This document shows positions 37,886 through 47,528 of a stretch of DNA of 64,000 nt, piece after piece. This stretch comes from Alphaproteobacteria bacterium (GTDB lineage Bacteria; Pseudomonadota; Alphaproteobacteria; Rhizobiales; BM303). The translations under genes and the position numbers were made by a program. Numbering within the stretch: the first letter of the stretch is position 1; each line of letters opens with the position of its first letter. The stretch covers positions 1 to 64,000 of the forward strand of contig JAJRYE010000044.1 in assembly GCA_024275895.1 (NCBI GenBank), written 5' to 3'. A model generated the notes under the pieces. It saw only the letters and a program-made list of their open reading frames with translations, did no database searches and was not told the DNA's origin.

Positions 37886-38592
37886 AAAAAACCAGACAGG
37901 CCGTTGTTATCTACACCCGCTATGAGCGCTTCTGGCACTGGTCACAGGCGGGGCTGATCTTCTTCCTCGCCTTTACCGGCTTCAATCTGCACGGCAGTTA
38001 TGATCTGCTTTCCTTTGAAACGGCGGTAACCCTGCACAGCTACGCCGCGATCACGCTCATGCTGTTGTGGATTTTCACCACCTTCTGGAATTTCACCACC
38101 GGCAACTGGAAGCAGTTCCTGCCGTTTTTTGGCATCCGAACCCCGGATGGCAAGCGTTCAAGCAAGTTCATAATCTTCCTGATCCGCGTTTTTGCCGTGA
38201 TGCGCTATTACGCCTATGGCATCTTGAAAGACGAGGAGCACCCGTTCAAGAAAACCTTGCGCCGCAAGCAAAACGCCTTGCAGGGAATGGCCTATCTCAC
38301 CTTCATGATCTTCATGGGCCCGGCCCTGTGGCTGACCGGGATTTTCTATCTGACCTATGATTTCTGGAACGAGATTCCCAATGCCGGGCTCTATCTGACG
38401 ATCATCGCCTTTATCCACACCGCCGCCGCCTTCATCATCATCGCCTTTGCCGTCATCCATGTCTATATGACCACCACCGGCCACACCCCCTTCCACTATA
38501 TCAAGGGCATGATCACCGGGGTGGAAGAGATCGAGCTCACCGATGTCGAAAAAGCCTATCTGGAACAGGATCATCCCGAGCGTCTGGGTTGA
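37873..38592 (+). CDS. Cytochrome b561/thiosulfate-reductase-type membrane subunit
   Basis: This 239-residue integral membrane protein has four helices and conserved histidines in RFWHWSQAGL (residue 18) and VTLHSYAAI (residue 56), in FIHTAAAF and in FAVIHVYMTTTGH. These are di-heme b-type cytochrome features of the thiosulfate reductase/formate dehydrogenase gamma class. GAGGAGG precedes the start, which lies 13 bases inside the octaheme gene. It should pass quinol electrons to the octaheme cytochrome. Its 3' end overlaps the convergent gamma-glutamylcyclotransferase by 56 bases. Confidence 0.9.
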   Translation: MPGVKKTRQAVVIYTRYERFWHWSQAGLIFFLAFTGFNLHGSYDLLSFETAVTLHSYAAITLMLLWIFTTFWNFTTGNWKQFLPFFGIRTPDGKRSSKFIIFLIRVFAVMRYYAYGILKDEEHPFKKTLRRKQNALQGMAYLTFMIFMGPALWLTGIFYLTYDFWNEIPNAGLYLTIIAFIHTAAAFIIIAFAVIHVYMTTTGHTPFHYIKGMITGVEEIELTDVEKAYLEQDHPERLG

Positions 38593-39124
38593 GCGCCAGA
38601 GCCAACAGCTTTGCCGCTCGTGCATCGAAGCTGCGGTCCCTTGCCAGCTCGGCCAGGGTCTGGCGCAGATAGAACATTGAGCTGCCGCGTCTCCCCACCC
38701 CCTGCCGGATGAGCCGCGCCTGCTCCTCCAGGCCCAGAGCGGCGGCGGAGCGCGGATGATCATAATCATGCACGAAGCCCAGCATGGGGAAGGGGGGCCC
38801 GCCCCTTGCCCGGCCGTGCAGGCGGCGCGGAATATAGGCCGCCTCGCGCGCAAACAGATATTCGAGCGTGGCTTCAATTCGCGGCGCTTTGATCAGCAGG
38901 GCGCGCCCGGCCACCGAGCCGCCCGCATGCAATGAGGCGCAAAGCCCCGGAACCGCCTCGCTGCCCCAGGCGTAAGTCGAGCGCAGGGTAAAACCGCGCC
39001 GCCAGCCATAAACCCGCACCGGCACAGTGCAGGCGCTCTCAAAATCGTAGTCCCACATCAGCGAGCCGTAAGCAAAGACCCAGAGATCGCCCTCATCCGT
39101 GAGAGGGTGCACAAATTTTTCCAT
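38537..39124 (-). CDS. Gamma-glutamylcyclotransferase (ChaC-like)
   Basis: The 195-residue protein belongs to the ChaC branch of gamma-glutamylcyclotransferases, which release 5-oxoproline from glutathione. The glycine-rich motif FAYGSLMWDYDF is near residue 18, WRRGFTLRSTYAWG is near residue 42 and the PGLCASL turn is near residue 60. The catalytic glutamate is probably in AREAAYIPRRL near residue 94. No strong ribosome-binding site precedes the ATG. The 3' end lies inside the cytochrome b gene on the other strand, so transcription of one may interfere with the other. Confidence 0.85.
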   Translation of the reverse strand: MEKFVHPLTDEGDLWVFAYGSLMWDYDFESACTVPVRVYGWRRGFTLRSTYAWGSEAVPGLCASLHAGGSVAGRALLIKAPRIEATLEYLFAREAAYIPRRLHGRARGGPPFPMLGFVHDYDHPRSAAALGLEEQARLIRQGVGRRGSSMFYLRQTLAELARDRSFDARAAKLLALALNPDARDDPVPDRLFRHR

Positions 39125-39233
39125 ATCGCCATGTTTGAAATTTTATGGTTAACGAAATGTCAACGACTTCGCGCCAGTTTGTAAAAAGTCACACGTTGTT
39201 GAATCCGTTCAGGCATAAGGACCGGGCGCACAG

Positions 39234-40673
39234 ATGAATATTGTCAACTGGATTATCATGGTGATAAGCACCGTGGCCGTGGGCCTTGCCGCGGCTCTCG
39301 GGCTGATGGTTTATGGCGCAATGCCGCCCGTCATGGCGTCTGTAAGCGCCTTTTTGATTGTGTCGGCGCTGGTCCAGATTCAGATCATGCTGAGCCGCGC
39401 CCGCCGCAGGCTGGGCCTGCATGGCAAAATGCGCGCGCTGCTGAAATCCAATGTCGCTCTTTCCGAAGAGGTCCTTGAGCTTCGCGAGCAGGTGGAACAG
39501 CAAATGGCCTGTCTGGGCCGTCTTGAGCAGATGAACGCCGATCTCGTGGAAGAACACATCAACCCGATCAAATCAGACGCCGAGCGTCTTGGCGATGAGG
39601 TGCGCGCCATCAATGCCGTGAATGCCGAACTGACGGAAGGCTTTATCGCCAATGGCAAAAAGCTTGACGGTTTTGCCAAGCTGCTCAAGCGTCTTGATAA
39701 AAAACAAAAAGTCCTGGGTCGGAACTTGTCCCGGCCCGCCCCTGCCGCGCAATCCGCCCCTGCCGCGCAGCCCGCTCCTGCCGCGCAGGCCGCCCCGGTG
39801 GGGCAACAAACAGCGCCGGCAAAACCGGCTCATCTGTCCGCGCCGCCGCGCGCCGCGGCGGAAAAACAGCCCGGTACCGAAGCCATTGACCCGGCCCGGC
39901 ATGAGGCCATCCGCAACGCCCTGACGCAAAACCGGATGGATCTGTTCTTGCAGCCCATCGTCACCCTGCCGCAGCGCAAGGTGAAATATTATGAAGCTCT
40001 CACCCGCCTGCACACGGCGGAGGGTGAAACCATCATGCCGGATGAATATATACCCGTTGCCAGAGCCTGCGGCCAGATGGCGAATGTGGATAATCTGCTG
40101 CTGTTCCGCGCGGTCAAGGTTCTGCGCCGTCTGGCAGACAGAAACCGCAAGGTAGGGATTTTCTGCAATATCTCCCCCGATTCGCTGACCGATGTCGCCT
40201 TCTTCCCGCAATTGATGGAGTTCCTGGAGCAAAACCGCAAACTGGCCGGGGTGCTGAATTACGAGTTTCCCCAATCCATGACTGAAAATTTTGGCCCCAT
40301 GGAGTTTGAAAGTCTGGCGGCGCTGAATGATCTGGGTTTCAGATTTTCGCTTGACCGGGTCAAAACCCTGAATGCCGATTTCCAGAAACTCAACGGGCTT
40401 GGTTTCCGTTTCATCAAGGTCGATGCCGATATTCTTCTCAACCGCATGAACGAGGCCGATACCTGGGTCCACACCGCCGATCTTTCCGACCTCATGCAGC
40501 GCCATGGCCTGCATCTGATCGCTGAAAAGGTCGAGAACGAACGCACGGTTCTGGAACTGCTCGACTATAACATTGATCTGGCGCAGGGTTATCTCTTCGG
40601 CAAGCCCGCTCAGGTCCGTGATGATATTTTAAGCAGCAAGCCGGTCAAACAGGCGATGAAAATGGCAAGCTGA
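39234..40673 (+). CDS. Membrane EAL-domain protein with degenerate catalytic motif
   Basis: The 479-residue protein has two N-terminal helices (about residues 5-25 and 30-48), a coiled coil (about 60-150), a Pro/Ala-rich linker (about 165-195) and a C-terminal EAL domain from about residue 220. The signature E254-A-L is present (YYEALTRL), as are the asparagine in FCNISPDSL and lysine in FIKVDAD. The metal-binding pair usually read as DDFGTG is D374-R375 here (SLDRVKT), so one ligand is lost. The domain may bind c-di-GMP without cleaving it, like LapD or FimX. The gene stands alone; 109 bases separate it from the divergent gene. Confidence 0.87.
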   Translation: MNIVNWIIMVISTVAVGLAAALGLMVYGAMPPVMASVSAFLIVSALVQIQIMLSRARRRLGLHGKMRALLKSNVALSEEVLELREQVEQQMACLGRLEQMNADLVEEHINPIKSDAERLGDEVRAINAVNAELTEGFIANGKKLDGFAKLLKRLDKKQKVLGRNLSRPAPAAQSAPAAQPAPAAQAAPVGQQTAPAKPAHLSAPPRAAAEKQPGTEAIDPARHEAIRNALTQNRMDLFLQPIVTLPQRKVKYYEALTRLHTAEGETIMPDEYIPVARACGQMANVDNLLLFRAVKVLRRLADRNRKVGIFCNISPDSLTDVAFFPQLMEFLEQNRKLAGVLNYEFPQSMTENFGPMEFESLAALNDLGFRFSLDRVKTLNADFQKLNGLGFRFIKVDADILLNRMNEADTWVHTADLSDLMQRHGLHLIAEKVENERTVLELLDYNIDLAQGYLFGKPAQVRDDILSSKPVKQAMKMAS

Positions 40674-40703
40674 ACCGCCGCTGCGTGTCTCCGCTTCAAG
40701 TTT

Positions 40704-41174
40704 TTATGTCTCGCAAACGGGCAGGGGCCTTTGCTCTTCAATTGTCTCCATGGCAAAATTTGATGTGACCGCATCAAGCTCCACCCCCTTGATCAGTCGC
40801 CGGTAAAAAGCGTCATAGCTCTTCATGTCGCGGGTCACGACCTTGAGCAGATAATCATAATCGCCGCCGATACGGAAGAAATCAATCACCTCGGGGATGT
40901 TCGAGACATGACTGCGGAACATCTCCAGCCATTCCGCCGAATGGTTGCGGGTCTTGATCATCACGAACACCACCAGCCCCAACCCCAGTTTTTCCCGATC
41001 AAGACGCAGGGTCTGGCCGGTAATGATCCCGGATTTTTTCAAAGCCTGCAGCCGGTTCCAGCAGGCATTGGGCGAAAGGTTCACCTGCGCCGCCAACTCG
41101 CGCTGGGAGAGTGTTCCGTTGCGCTGGAGAATTTGCAAAATTTTGCGATTGAAATGATCGATTAATTTAGTCAT
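40704..41174 (-). CDS. Lrp/AsnC family transcriptional regulator
   Basis: This 156-residue regulator has the N-terminal winged helix (IDHFNRKILQILQRNGTLSQ, recognition helix NACWNRLQALKKSG) and a C-terminal AsnC/RAM ligand domain near residue 75 (LVVFVMIKT) with GGDYDYLLKVV near 107. Lrp-type proteins sense amino acids and often regulate a divergent neighbour. That neighbour here is the class V aminotransferase, 113 bases away across an A+T-rich spacer. The start is at MTKLIDHFNR, matching the family. Confidence 0.9.
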   Translation of the reverse strand: MTKLIDHFNRKILQILQRNGTLSQRELAAQVNLSPNACWNRLQALKKSGIITGQTLRLDREKLGLGLVVFVMIKTRNHSAEWLEMFRSHVSNIPEVIDFFRIGGDYDYLLKVVTRDMKSYDAFYRRLIKGVELDAVTSNFAMETIEEQRPLPVCET

Positions 41175-41287
41175 ATATCGAACATAATCTATGCTAAATA
41201 ATATAATCAATTAAAAATATGGAGAAAGTTCGCTGATATCCAGTGTATTATCCTTGTAACAGGGTAAATCATTTCAAGGAAAACCCA
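41175..41287. promoter_or_regulatory. Lrp regulator / aminotransferase divergent control region
   Basis: The spacer is A+T-rich (around 41190-41220, with TAAATAATATAATCAATTA), in contrast to the G+C-rich surroundings, as expected for Lrp/AsnC operators. AAGGA precedes the aminotransferase start. It probably holds both promoters and the regulator's binding sites. No exact consensus can be set. Confidence 0.5.
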
Positions 41288-42748
41288 ATGCCGCTGGACG
41301 CGTTTCGCCAATCCCTCAACACGGATAACATTGCCGCTGATCTGCGCGCCGGTCTGATCGGTGAGGAGATGCGTTTTGAAACCCCGTTTGGAACCAGACT
41401 GCTCATCTATGCCGATTACACCGCCTCGGGCCGCGCCCTGCGTCAGGTTGAGGATTTCGTGCGCGAAAGAGTGCTGCCCTATTACGCCAACTCTCATACC
41501 GAATCCTCTTTTTGCGGCGCCTACATCTCGCATTTGCGCGCGGCGGCGCGGCAGGTGATCGCGGCAATAACCAATGCGGGGCCGGATTGCTCCGTGATCT
41601 TCACCGGTCCCGGCGCAACTTCGGCCATCAACCGGCTTGTCGCCCTGTGCGGCGTTGCCCAAAGCGCGGCAACCGTTCCTCCCGCCGTCTTTATCGGTCC
41701 TTATGAGCACCATTCGAATATCCTGCCCTGGCGTGAAAGCGGCGCTGAAATCATCGAGATTGATGAAGCGCCCGGAGGCGGTCCCGATCTTGCCATGCTT
41801 GAAGCGGAACTTGCGGCGCGCAAGGAGCGCCCGCTTCTCATCGGCTCGTTTTCCGCCGCTTCCAATGTCACCGGCATTCTTACCGATGCGGACGCGGTGA
41901 CGGCGGTGCTGAAAAAATACGGCGCGCTGGCCTTTTGGGATTACGCCGGCGGCGGGCCTTATCTGCCAATTGACATGAATCCGGGCGAAGGGCTGGAAAA
42001 AGACGCCATCTTCCTCTCGCCGCATAAATTCCCCGGCGGTCCCGGCGCATCGGGGGTGCTGATTGTAAGAAACAGCGCCGCCCGCAGCCAAAGCCCCACC
42101 TGGCCCGGCGGCGGTTCGGTGTCTTATGTCTCGCCCTGGGGGCATAATTACCTTAACTCGCTTATCGAGCGCGAAGAGGCCGGAACCCCCAATATCATAG
42201 GAGATATCCGCGCCGCCCTGGTATTTCTGGTCAAGGAGGCCGTGGGCGGGGATTTCATTGCCGCCCGCGATCATGAGCTTGGCGAAAGGGCGCTTAAGGT
42301 GTGGCGCAAAAACCCGAATCTGCATCTGCTGGGGGTTGATAAACCCAACCGTCTGCCGATCTTTTCCTTCGCGGTGCGCGACAGGCGCGGCGGCAATATC
42401 CACCATCAGCTTTTCACCCGAATGCTCTCCGATATCAGCGGCATTCAGGCCCGGGGCGGCTGCGTCTGCGCCGGACCCTATGGCCACCGCCTGCTGCATG
42501 TGGACCATGCGCATTCCGAACGCATCCGCCGCGCCATCCTCGCCGGTCACGAGATCGAAAAGCCCGGCTGGGTACGGCTGAATTTCAGCTATCTGATGGA
42601 TGACAAAACCGCCGCCTACATTGTCAAAAGCGTCGATGATCTGGCCACAAGAGCGGATGAATATGCCGGAAATTATGTGGCGGATGAAACAAGCGCCAGT
42701 TTCCGCCCCGCCAAACCCGGCCCGGCGGCCCGCACCGCCTCAGGATAA
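41288..42748 (+). CDS. Class V (cysteine desulfurase-like) PLP aminotransferase
   Basis: This 486-residue protein has the fold-type I class V pattern: LIYADYTASGRAL near residue 37, SHTESSFCGA near 73, the His-stacking region IGPYEHHSNILPW near 136, and the Schiff-base lysine in FLSPHKFPGGPG near residue 245. A Gly-rich WPGGGSVSYVSPWGHNY follows. The C-terminal domain adds about 90 residues beyond ordinary SufS/NifS length, with a Cys-containing GGCVCAGPYGHR near residue 397. Substrate unknown; control by the divergent Lrp-type regulator fits amino acid metabolism. Confidence 0.85.
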   Translation: MPLDAFRQSLNTDNIAADLRAGLIGEEMRFETPFGTRLLIYADYTASGRALRQVEDFVRERVLPYYANSHTESSFCGAYISHLRAAARQVIAAITNAGPDCSVIFTGPGATSAINRLVALCGVAQSAATVPPAVFIGPYEHHSNILPWRESGAEIIEIDEAPGGGPDLAMLEAELAARKERPLLIGSFSAASNVTGILTDADAVTAVLKKYGALAFWDYAGGGPYLPIDMNPGEGLEKDAIFLSPHKFPGGPGASGVLIVRNSAARSQSPTWPGGGSVSYVSPWGHNYLNSLIEREEAGTPNIIGDIRAALVFLVKEAVGGDFIAARDHELGERALKVWRKNPNLHLLGVDKPNRLPIFSFAVRDRRGGNIHHQLFTRMLSDISGIQARGGCVCAGPYGHRLLHVDHAHSERIRRAILAGHEIEKPGWVRLNFSYLMDDKTAAYIVKSVDDLATRADEYAGNYVADETSASFRPAKPGPAARTASG

Positions 42749-42844
42749 ACCCGGCATAAAGACCCGCCCGGAGCACGGCTACGAACATTCCAAACACGAA
42801 AGTGTTCGCAAGCCCGCCCGGGTGCCGGCCGGTCAGGCCGCCCC

Positions 42845-42888
42845 GTCGGAGGCCCGAGCGCAGCGAGGAACAGCCGCGAGATATATAA
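42845..42888 (+). repeat. Dispersed repeat module B, 3' fragment
   Basis: GAGGCCCGAGCGCAGCGAGG and AACAGCCGCGAGATATATAA match the right end of module B. The left part is missing or replaced by GCCGGTCAGGCCGCCCC. It lies in the converging gap between the aminotransferase and the HD-domain gene. Confidence 0.65.
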
Positions 42889-42920
42889 AAAAATCCCCGG
42901 GCGGAAGAAGCTCCCGCCCG
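42886..42920 (-). terminator. Terminator of the exported HD-domain gene
   Basis: A 7-bp G+C stem (CGGGCGG at 42898-42904 with CCGCCCG at 42914-42920) is followed on the minus strand by GGGGA and then seven T. It begins 16 bases past the HD-domain stop codon. The T run is the A-rich end of the adjacent module B fragment. Confidence 0.7.
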
Positions 42921-42936
42921 AAAAACCTGAAACGCT

Positions 42937-43989
42937 CTATTTCACTTCATAGGCCGAAGAGTCTTTCAAGAGGGCGAGAATTGTCCCCTTCACCGCATCG
43001 GTGGAGAAGCCTGCATCCTGATAGATCCTCTGGAGTTTGAAGTCGGAAATCCTTGAGAGGACGAACCAGGCGAGCTTGGCCGCCTTGGGCGATGCCGGGT
43101 CTATTCCGATATCCTTGGCCACCATGCGGATCCATTTATGGGCATATTTACCGGCCACGTAATGCGAGTATGACCAGCTTCCATCGGAATAGGTGGACAA
43201 AAACCACTCGGCCTGACGCTGGTCGAGATTGAGTCTGGGTGCTTTGGTTCCGGCATATTTGGCTGCTTCGGCCATCGCGGCGTTAAAGCCCTCTTTTTTG
43301 CCGTTCTTGTTGGTAATATCAACATCCCATTGCGGATCAAAATGGGTCGAGGCCGCGCCGAAGAGAAGTTTTTGCGGTGCGCCGCGCTTGAGCAGTTCGG
43401 AATAGACCACCGCGCCATGTTCGCCCATCCAGCCCCATTTGGCGATGCCGTCCTTGCCGCCCCATGATTTCGGGAACCAGTCCGGTTTTTTCACCTTTCC
43501 CGTCGTCTCGTCCCAGTTGTACCACACCTTGCTCCAGTCATGCAGCGCAAGCTGGGCAATGACCAGATCGCGGTCGGTATTGCGGATACCGTGAACATTT
43601 TCAAAAGTGTCGATCCAGCCAAGGGCAATCTCAATCACCTCGACCAGATGAACCGCGAGCCCGCCCGGATAATGATGGTGCCCCGGCCCGCCGGTTGCCG
43701 GCACAACGATGAGGGCCTCGGGGTCCGCCGTGGCGTTGAACACGGTTGATTTGGGGTTGGTGTACATATCCAGCACCAGGGAGCGCAATTCGGGGTCCTC
43801 AATCGAATTGATATAGCCCATAAGCCGGTCATAGGCGGCCTTGGTCCAGGCGCCTGTTTTGGCCATATTGGTCGGCGTCATCGCCATGATCTGGTCAATG
43901 CGCGGCTGGGGAACCTCCGAAGCCGCAGCCGGCGGCACAAATCCGCCAAATGCAAAAAATGCCGATAATAAAAGTACCTTGCGTATCAT
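42937..43989 (-). CDS. Exported HD-domain protein
   Basis: This 350-residue precursor has a signal peptide (MIRKVLLLSAFFAFGGFVPPAAA) and an HD-type metal-binding domain. GGPGHHHYPGGLAVHLVEV near residue 105, the HD pair in ALHDWSKVWYNW near 148 and GEHGAVVYSEL near 190 supply His/Asp ligands. HD proteins are normally cytoplasmic phosphohydrolases; an exported one would act on periplasmic phosphoesters. GGGAGG precedes the start by five bases; the longer frame to 44139 was not used. The gene is alone and ends in a hairpin. The substrate is unknown. I recognise the domain but not a named family. Confidence 0.75.
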   Translation of the reverse strand: MIRKVLLLSAFFAFGGFVPPAAASEVPQPRIDQIMAMTPTNMAKTGAWTKAAYDRLMGYINSIEDPELRSLVLDMYTNPKSTVFNATADPEALIVVPATGGPGHHHYPGGLAVHLVEVIEIALGWIDTFENVHGIRNTDRDLVIAQLALHDWSKVWYNWDETTGKVKKPDWFPKSWGGKDGIAKWGWMGEHGAVVYSELLKRGAPQKLLFGAASTHFDPQWDVDITNKNGKKEGFNAAMAEAAKYAGTKAPRLNLDQRQAEWFLSTYSDGSWSYSHYVAGKYAHKWIRMVAKDIGIDPASPKAAKLAWFVLSRISDFKLQRIYQDAGFSTDAVKGTILALLKDSSAYEVK

Positions 43990-44333
43990 TATATCCTCCC
44001 TGTTGTTTTTTACTGTTTTGGTTACGCATTCATTCGCCTGACAAAACACAGGCGCATGACAGGCCTGTGACACCGCTCCCCCACAGCGTGCCGGTTTGTT
44101 CTTCCTGTTGGTGTTCGGGGGGATTGAGGCATTTAACACACACTCAATGCCGCCACGCCATCCCCGGTGTCAATGCGTATAAATCGCATAAACATCGGAA
44201 AGAAACAGGAAAATAATATGAAATACACAAGCTACATAGAATTGCATAAATCACGGACAGTCTATGTGAGAAATGGAGTCATGTAAAGAAATTGGCGGTT
44301 GACGGATATTTCTCCTCCCTATAGGCAGGGCGC
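43990..44333. other. Intergenic region with a possible 22-residue leader ORF
   Basis: The 344-bp gap between the HD-domain and HAD genes has no recognised gene. Its right part is A+T-richer. An ORF at 44218-44286 (MKYTSYIELHKSRT...) is preceded by AAACAGGAAAATAAT and could be a tiny leader peptide, but nothing else supports it. The left part must hold the HD gene's promoter. Confidence 0.35.
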
Positions 44334-45197
44334 ATGACAAGCCCGCAGCCGCAAATTCCGCATTATGAACACATCGCCTCTCTGGCGGCGAAATACCCCG
44401 CCATCGCCTGTGATGTCTGGGGCGTGGTACATGATGGCGAGACACCGTACCGGTCCGCCGTTGCGGCGCTGATGCGCTACCGGCAGGGCGGCGGCAGGGT
44501 TTTGCTGCTTACCAATGCGCCGCGCCCGGCGGCCACCGTCATCGCACAGCTTGAAGAGATCGGCGTGAGCCCAAAAGCCTATGACGGCGTGGTGACGTCC
44601 GGCGATGTCACCCGCGAGTTGCTCAAAGGCTATCGCGGCAAACCGGTTTATCATATCGGCCCCTATTCGCGCGACCGTGCGGTGCTTGATGGCCTGGGGC
44701 TCGATCTGACCGGACCGGAAGACGCGAAAGCCATTATCTGCACCGGCCTCTTTGATGATACGGTGGAGACGCCGGAGGATTACGAACACAGCCTTGCGCT
44801 TTTAAGCGCCCGTAATCTGCCGATGATCTGCGCCAATCCCGATCTGGTGGTGGACCGCGGCGGCATCCGTATCTATTGCGCCGGGGCGCTGGCAAAGCTT
44901 TATGAAGAAGCAGGCGGGCGGGTGATTTATGCTGGCAAGCCCCATGCGCCGGTTTATGATCTGACTCTGAAGCAGTTCTCAACTCTTCTGGGCCGCCCGG
45001 CAGGCGCAAGCGATATTCTCGCCATCGGTGATGGTCTGGGCACCGATATCAAAGGCGCGATTGCCGCGAACTGGGACACCTTGTTTATCGCCGACGGCAT
45101 TCACGCCGAAGAAACCCGCAATGCGGACGTTCTGGCGCGGCTGTTTGAAGGCTTCCCCGAACGCCCTGTCGGCTGGCAGCGCCAACTGGTCTGGTAG
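44334..45197 (+). CDS. HAD-superfamily IIA hydrolase, TIGR01459 type
   Basis: The 287-residue protein is a class IIA HAD phosphatase. The nucleophile motif reads AIACDVWGVVHDG near residue 23, motif II is LLLTNAPRP near residue 60, the lysine is in IYAGKPHAPVYDL near 205 and motif IV is ILAIGDGLGTDIKGA near 235. Its specificity is unknown. TIGR01459 proteins are nearly restricted to alphaproteobacteria, which supports the taxonomic reading. It is 200 bp upstream of the groESL promoter region and on the same strand, probably a separate unit. Confidence 0.9.
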   Translation: MTSPQPQIPHYEHIASLAAKYPAIACDVWGVVHDGETPYRSAVAALMRYRQGGGRVLLLTNAPRPAATVIAQLEEIGVSPKAYDGVVTSGDVTRELLKGYRGKPVYHIGPYSRDRAVLDGLGLDLTGPEDAKAIICTGLFDDTVETPEDYEHSLALLSARNLPMICANPDLVVDRGGIRIYCAGALAKLYEEAGGRVIYAGKPHAPVYDLTLKQFSTLLGRPAGASDILAIGDGLGTDIKGAIAANWDTLFIADGIHAEETRNADVLARLFEGFPERPVGWQRQLVW

Positions 45198-45265
45198 CTG
45201 CGTTTGCGGGCGCCGTTCAAACGTTGAAGACGCCAGGAATACACATAAAATTTTAGCCGCTCCCC

Positions 45266-45330
45266 TTGACAATATTCCAGGGTCCCACTATTTCCCCCGC
45301 AGCGTTGGCACTCATGTTTGCGAGTGCCAA
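45266..45330 (+). promoter_or_regulatory. groESL promoter and CIRCE operator
   Basis: TTGACA at 45266-45271 is followed by CACTATTT around 45286, a plausible sigma-70 or RpoH-type promoter. Downstream, TTGGCACTC (45305-45313) and GAGTGCCAA (45322-45330) form a perfect inverted repeat, the CIRCE element bound by HrcA. The spacer is 8 bases, one shorter than the usual 9. It ends 67 bases before the groES start, so HrcA repression of groESL is expected. Confidence 0.88.
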
Positions 45331-45397
45331 ATTCTGACCTGAAATATACAAGAAGCGTGTTCGAGACGCTTTTTCAAACAACTGGAGGAAACACCCC

Positions 45398-45685
45398 ATG
45401 AAATTCCGTCCGCTCCATGATCGCGTGCTTGTGCGCCGGATCGACGAAGAGGAAAAGACGGCGGGAGGGATCATCATTCCCGACACCGCCAAGGAAAAAC
45501 CCTCAGAAGGCGAGGTTGTCGCCGTCGGCAATGGCGCCAAGGCCGAAGACGGCACCGTGACCGCGCTTGATGTCAAGGCCGGCGACCGCATCTTGTTTGG
45601 CAAATGGTCCGGCACCGAGGTCAAGATCGACGGCGAGGAGCTGCTGATCATGAAGGAATCCGACATTATGGGAATACTGGACTAA
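45398..45685 (+). CDS. groS: Co-chaperonin GroES
   Basis: GroES caps the GroEL folding chamber. The 95-residue protein begins [14 protein letters not shown], has the mobile-loop region [19 protein letters not shown] near residue 17 and ends [17 protein letters not shown] precedes the ATG. It is the first gene of a CIRCE-controlled operon with groL, 77 bases downstream. Confidence 0.98.
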   Translation: MKFRPLHDRVLVRRIDEEEKTAGGIIIPDTAKEKPSEGEVVAVGNGAKAEDGTVTALDVKAGDRILFGKWSGTEVKIDGEELLIMKESDIMGILD

Positions 45686-45759
45686 CCCTCTGAACTCACC
45701 TTCAGATGGTTTTTTGCCATTCCCGCCTATTGAAAAGACAGAGTTGTAGGAGATTTTGA

Positions 45760-47418
<1,659 letters not shown>

Positions 47419-47453
47419 GTCACCTGAAAAGCCCAGGCTTTGAACGATCAGAA

Positions 47454-47508
47454 CCGCTCCGGAGACATCCGGGGCGGTTTTTTACTGCCCCGGATGTCTC
47501 CGGAGCGG
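47454..47508 (+). terminator. Perfect 22-bp inverted repeat after groEL
   Basis: The arms at 47454-47475 and 47487-47508 are exact complements over 22 bases, around an 11-base loop containing six T. The left arm alone can also fold (CCGCTCC with GGGGCGG) directly before that T run, giving a normal terminator for groEL. The full hairpin lies between the converging groL and SIS genes. Confidence 0.85.
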
Positions 47509-47528
47509 AATAACCTTGCGGTTTTGTC

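Noticed and set aside
39740-39800. Short Pro-Ala DNA repeats within the EAL gene
   Set aside because: They encode the Pro/Ala-rich linker in frame and are not a separate element.
41207-42550. 447-codon frame antisense to the class V aminotransferase
   Set aside because: The aminotransferase has conserved PLP motifs on the plus strand; the antisense frame is a shadow.
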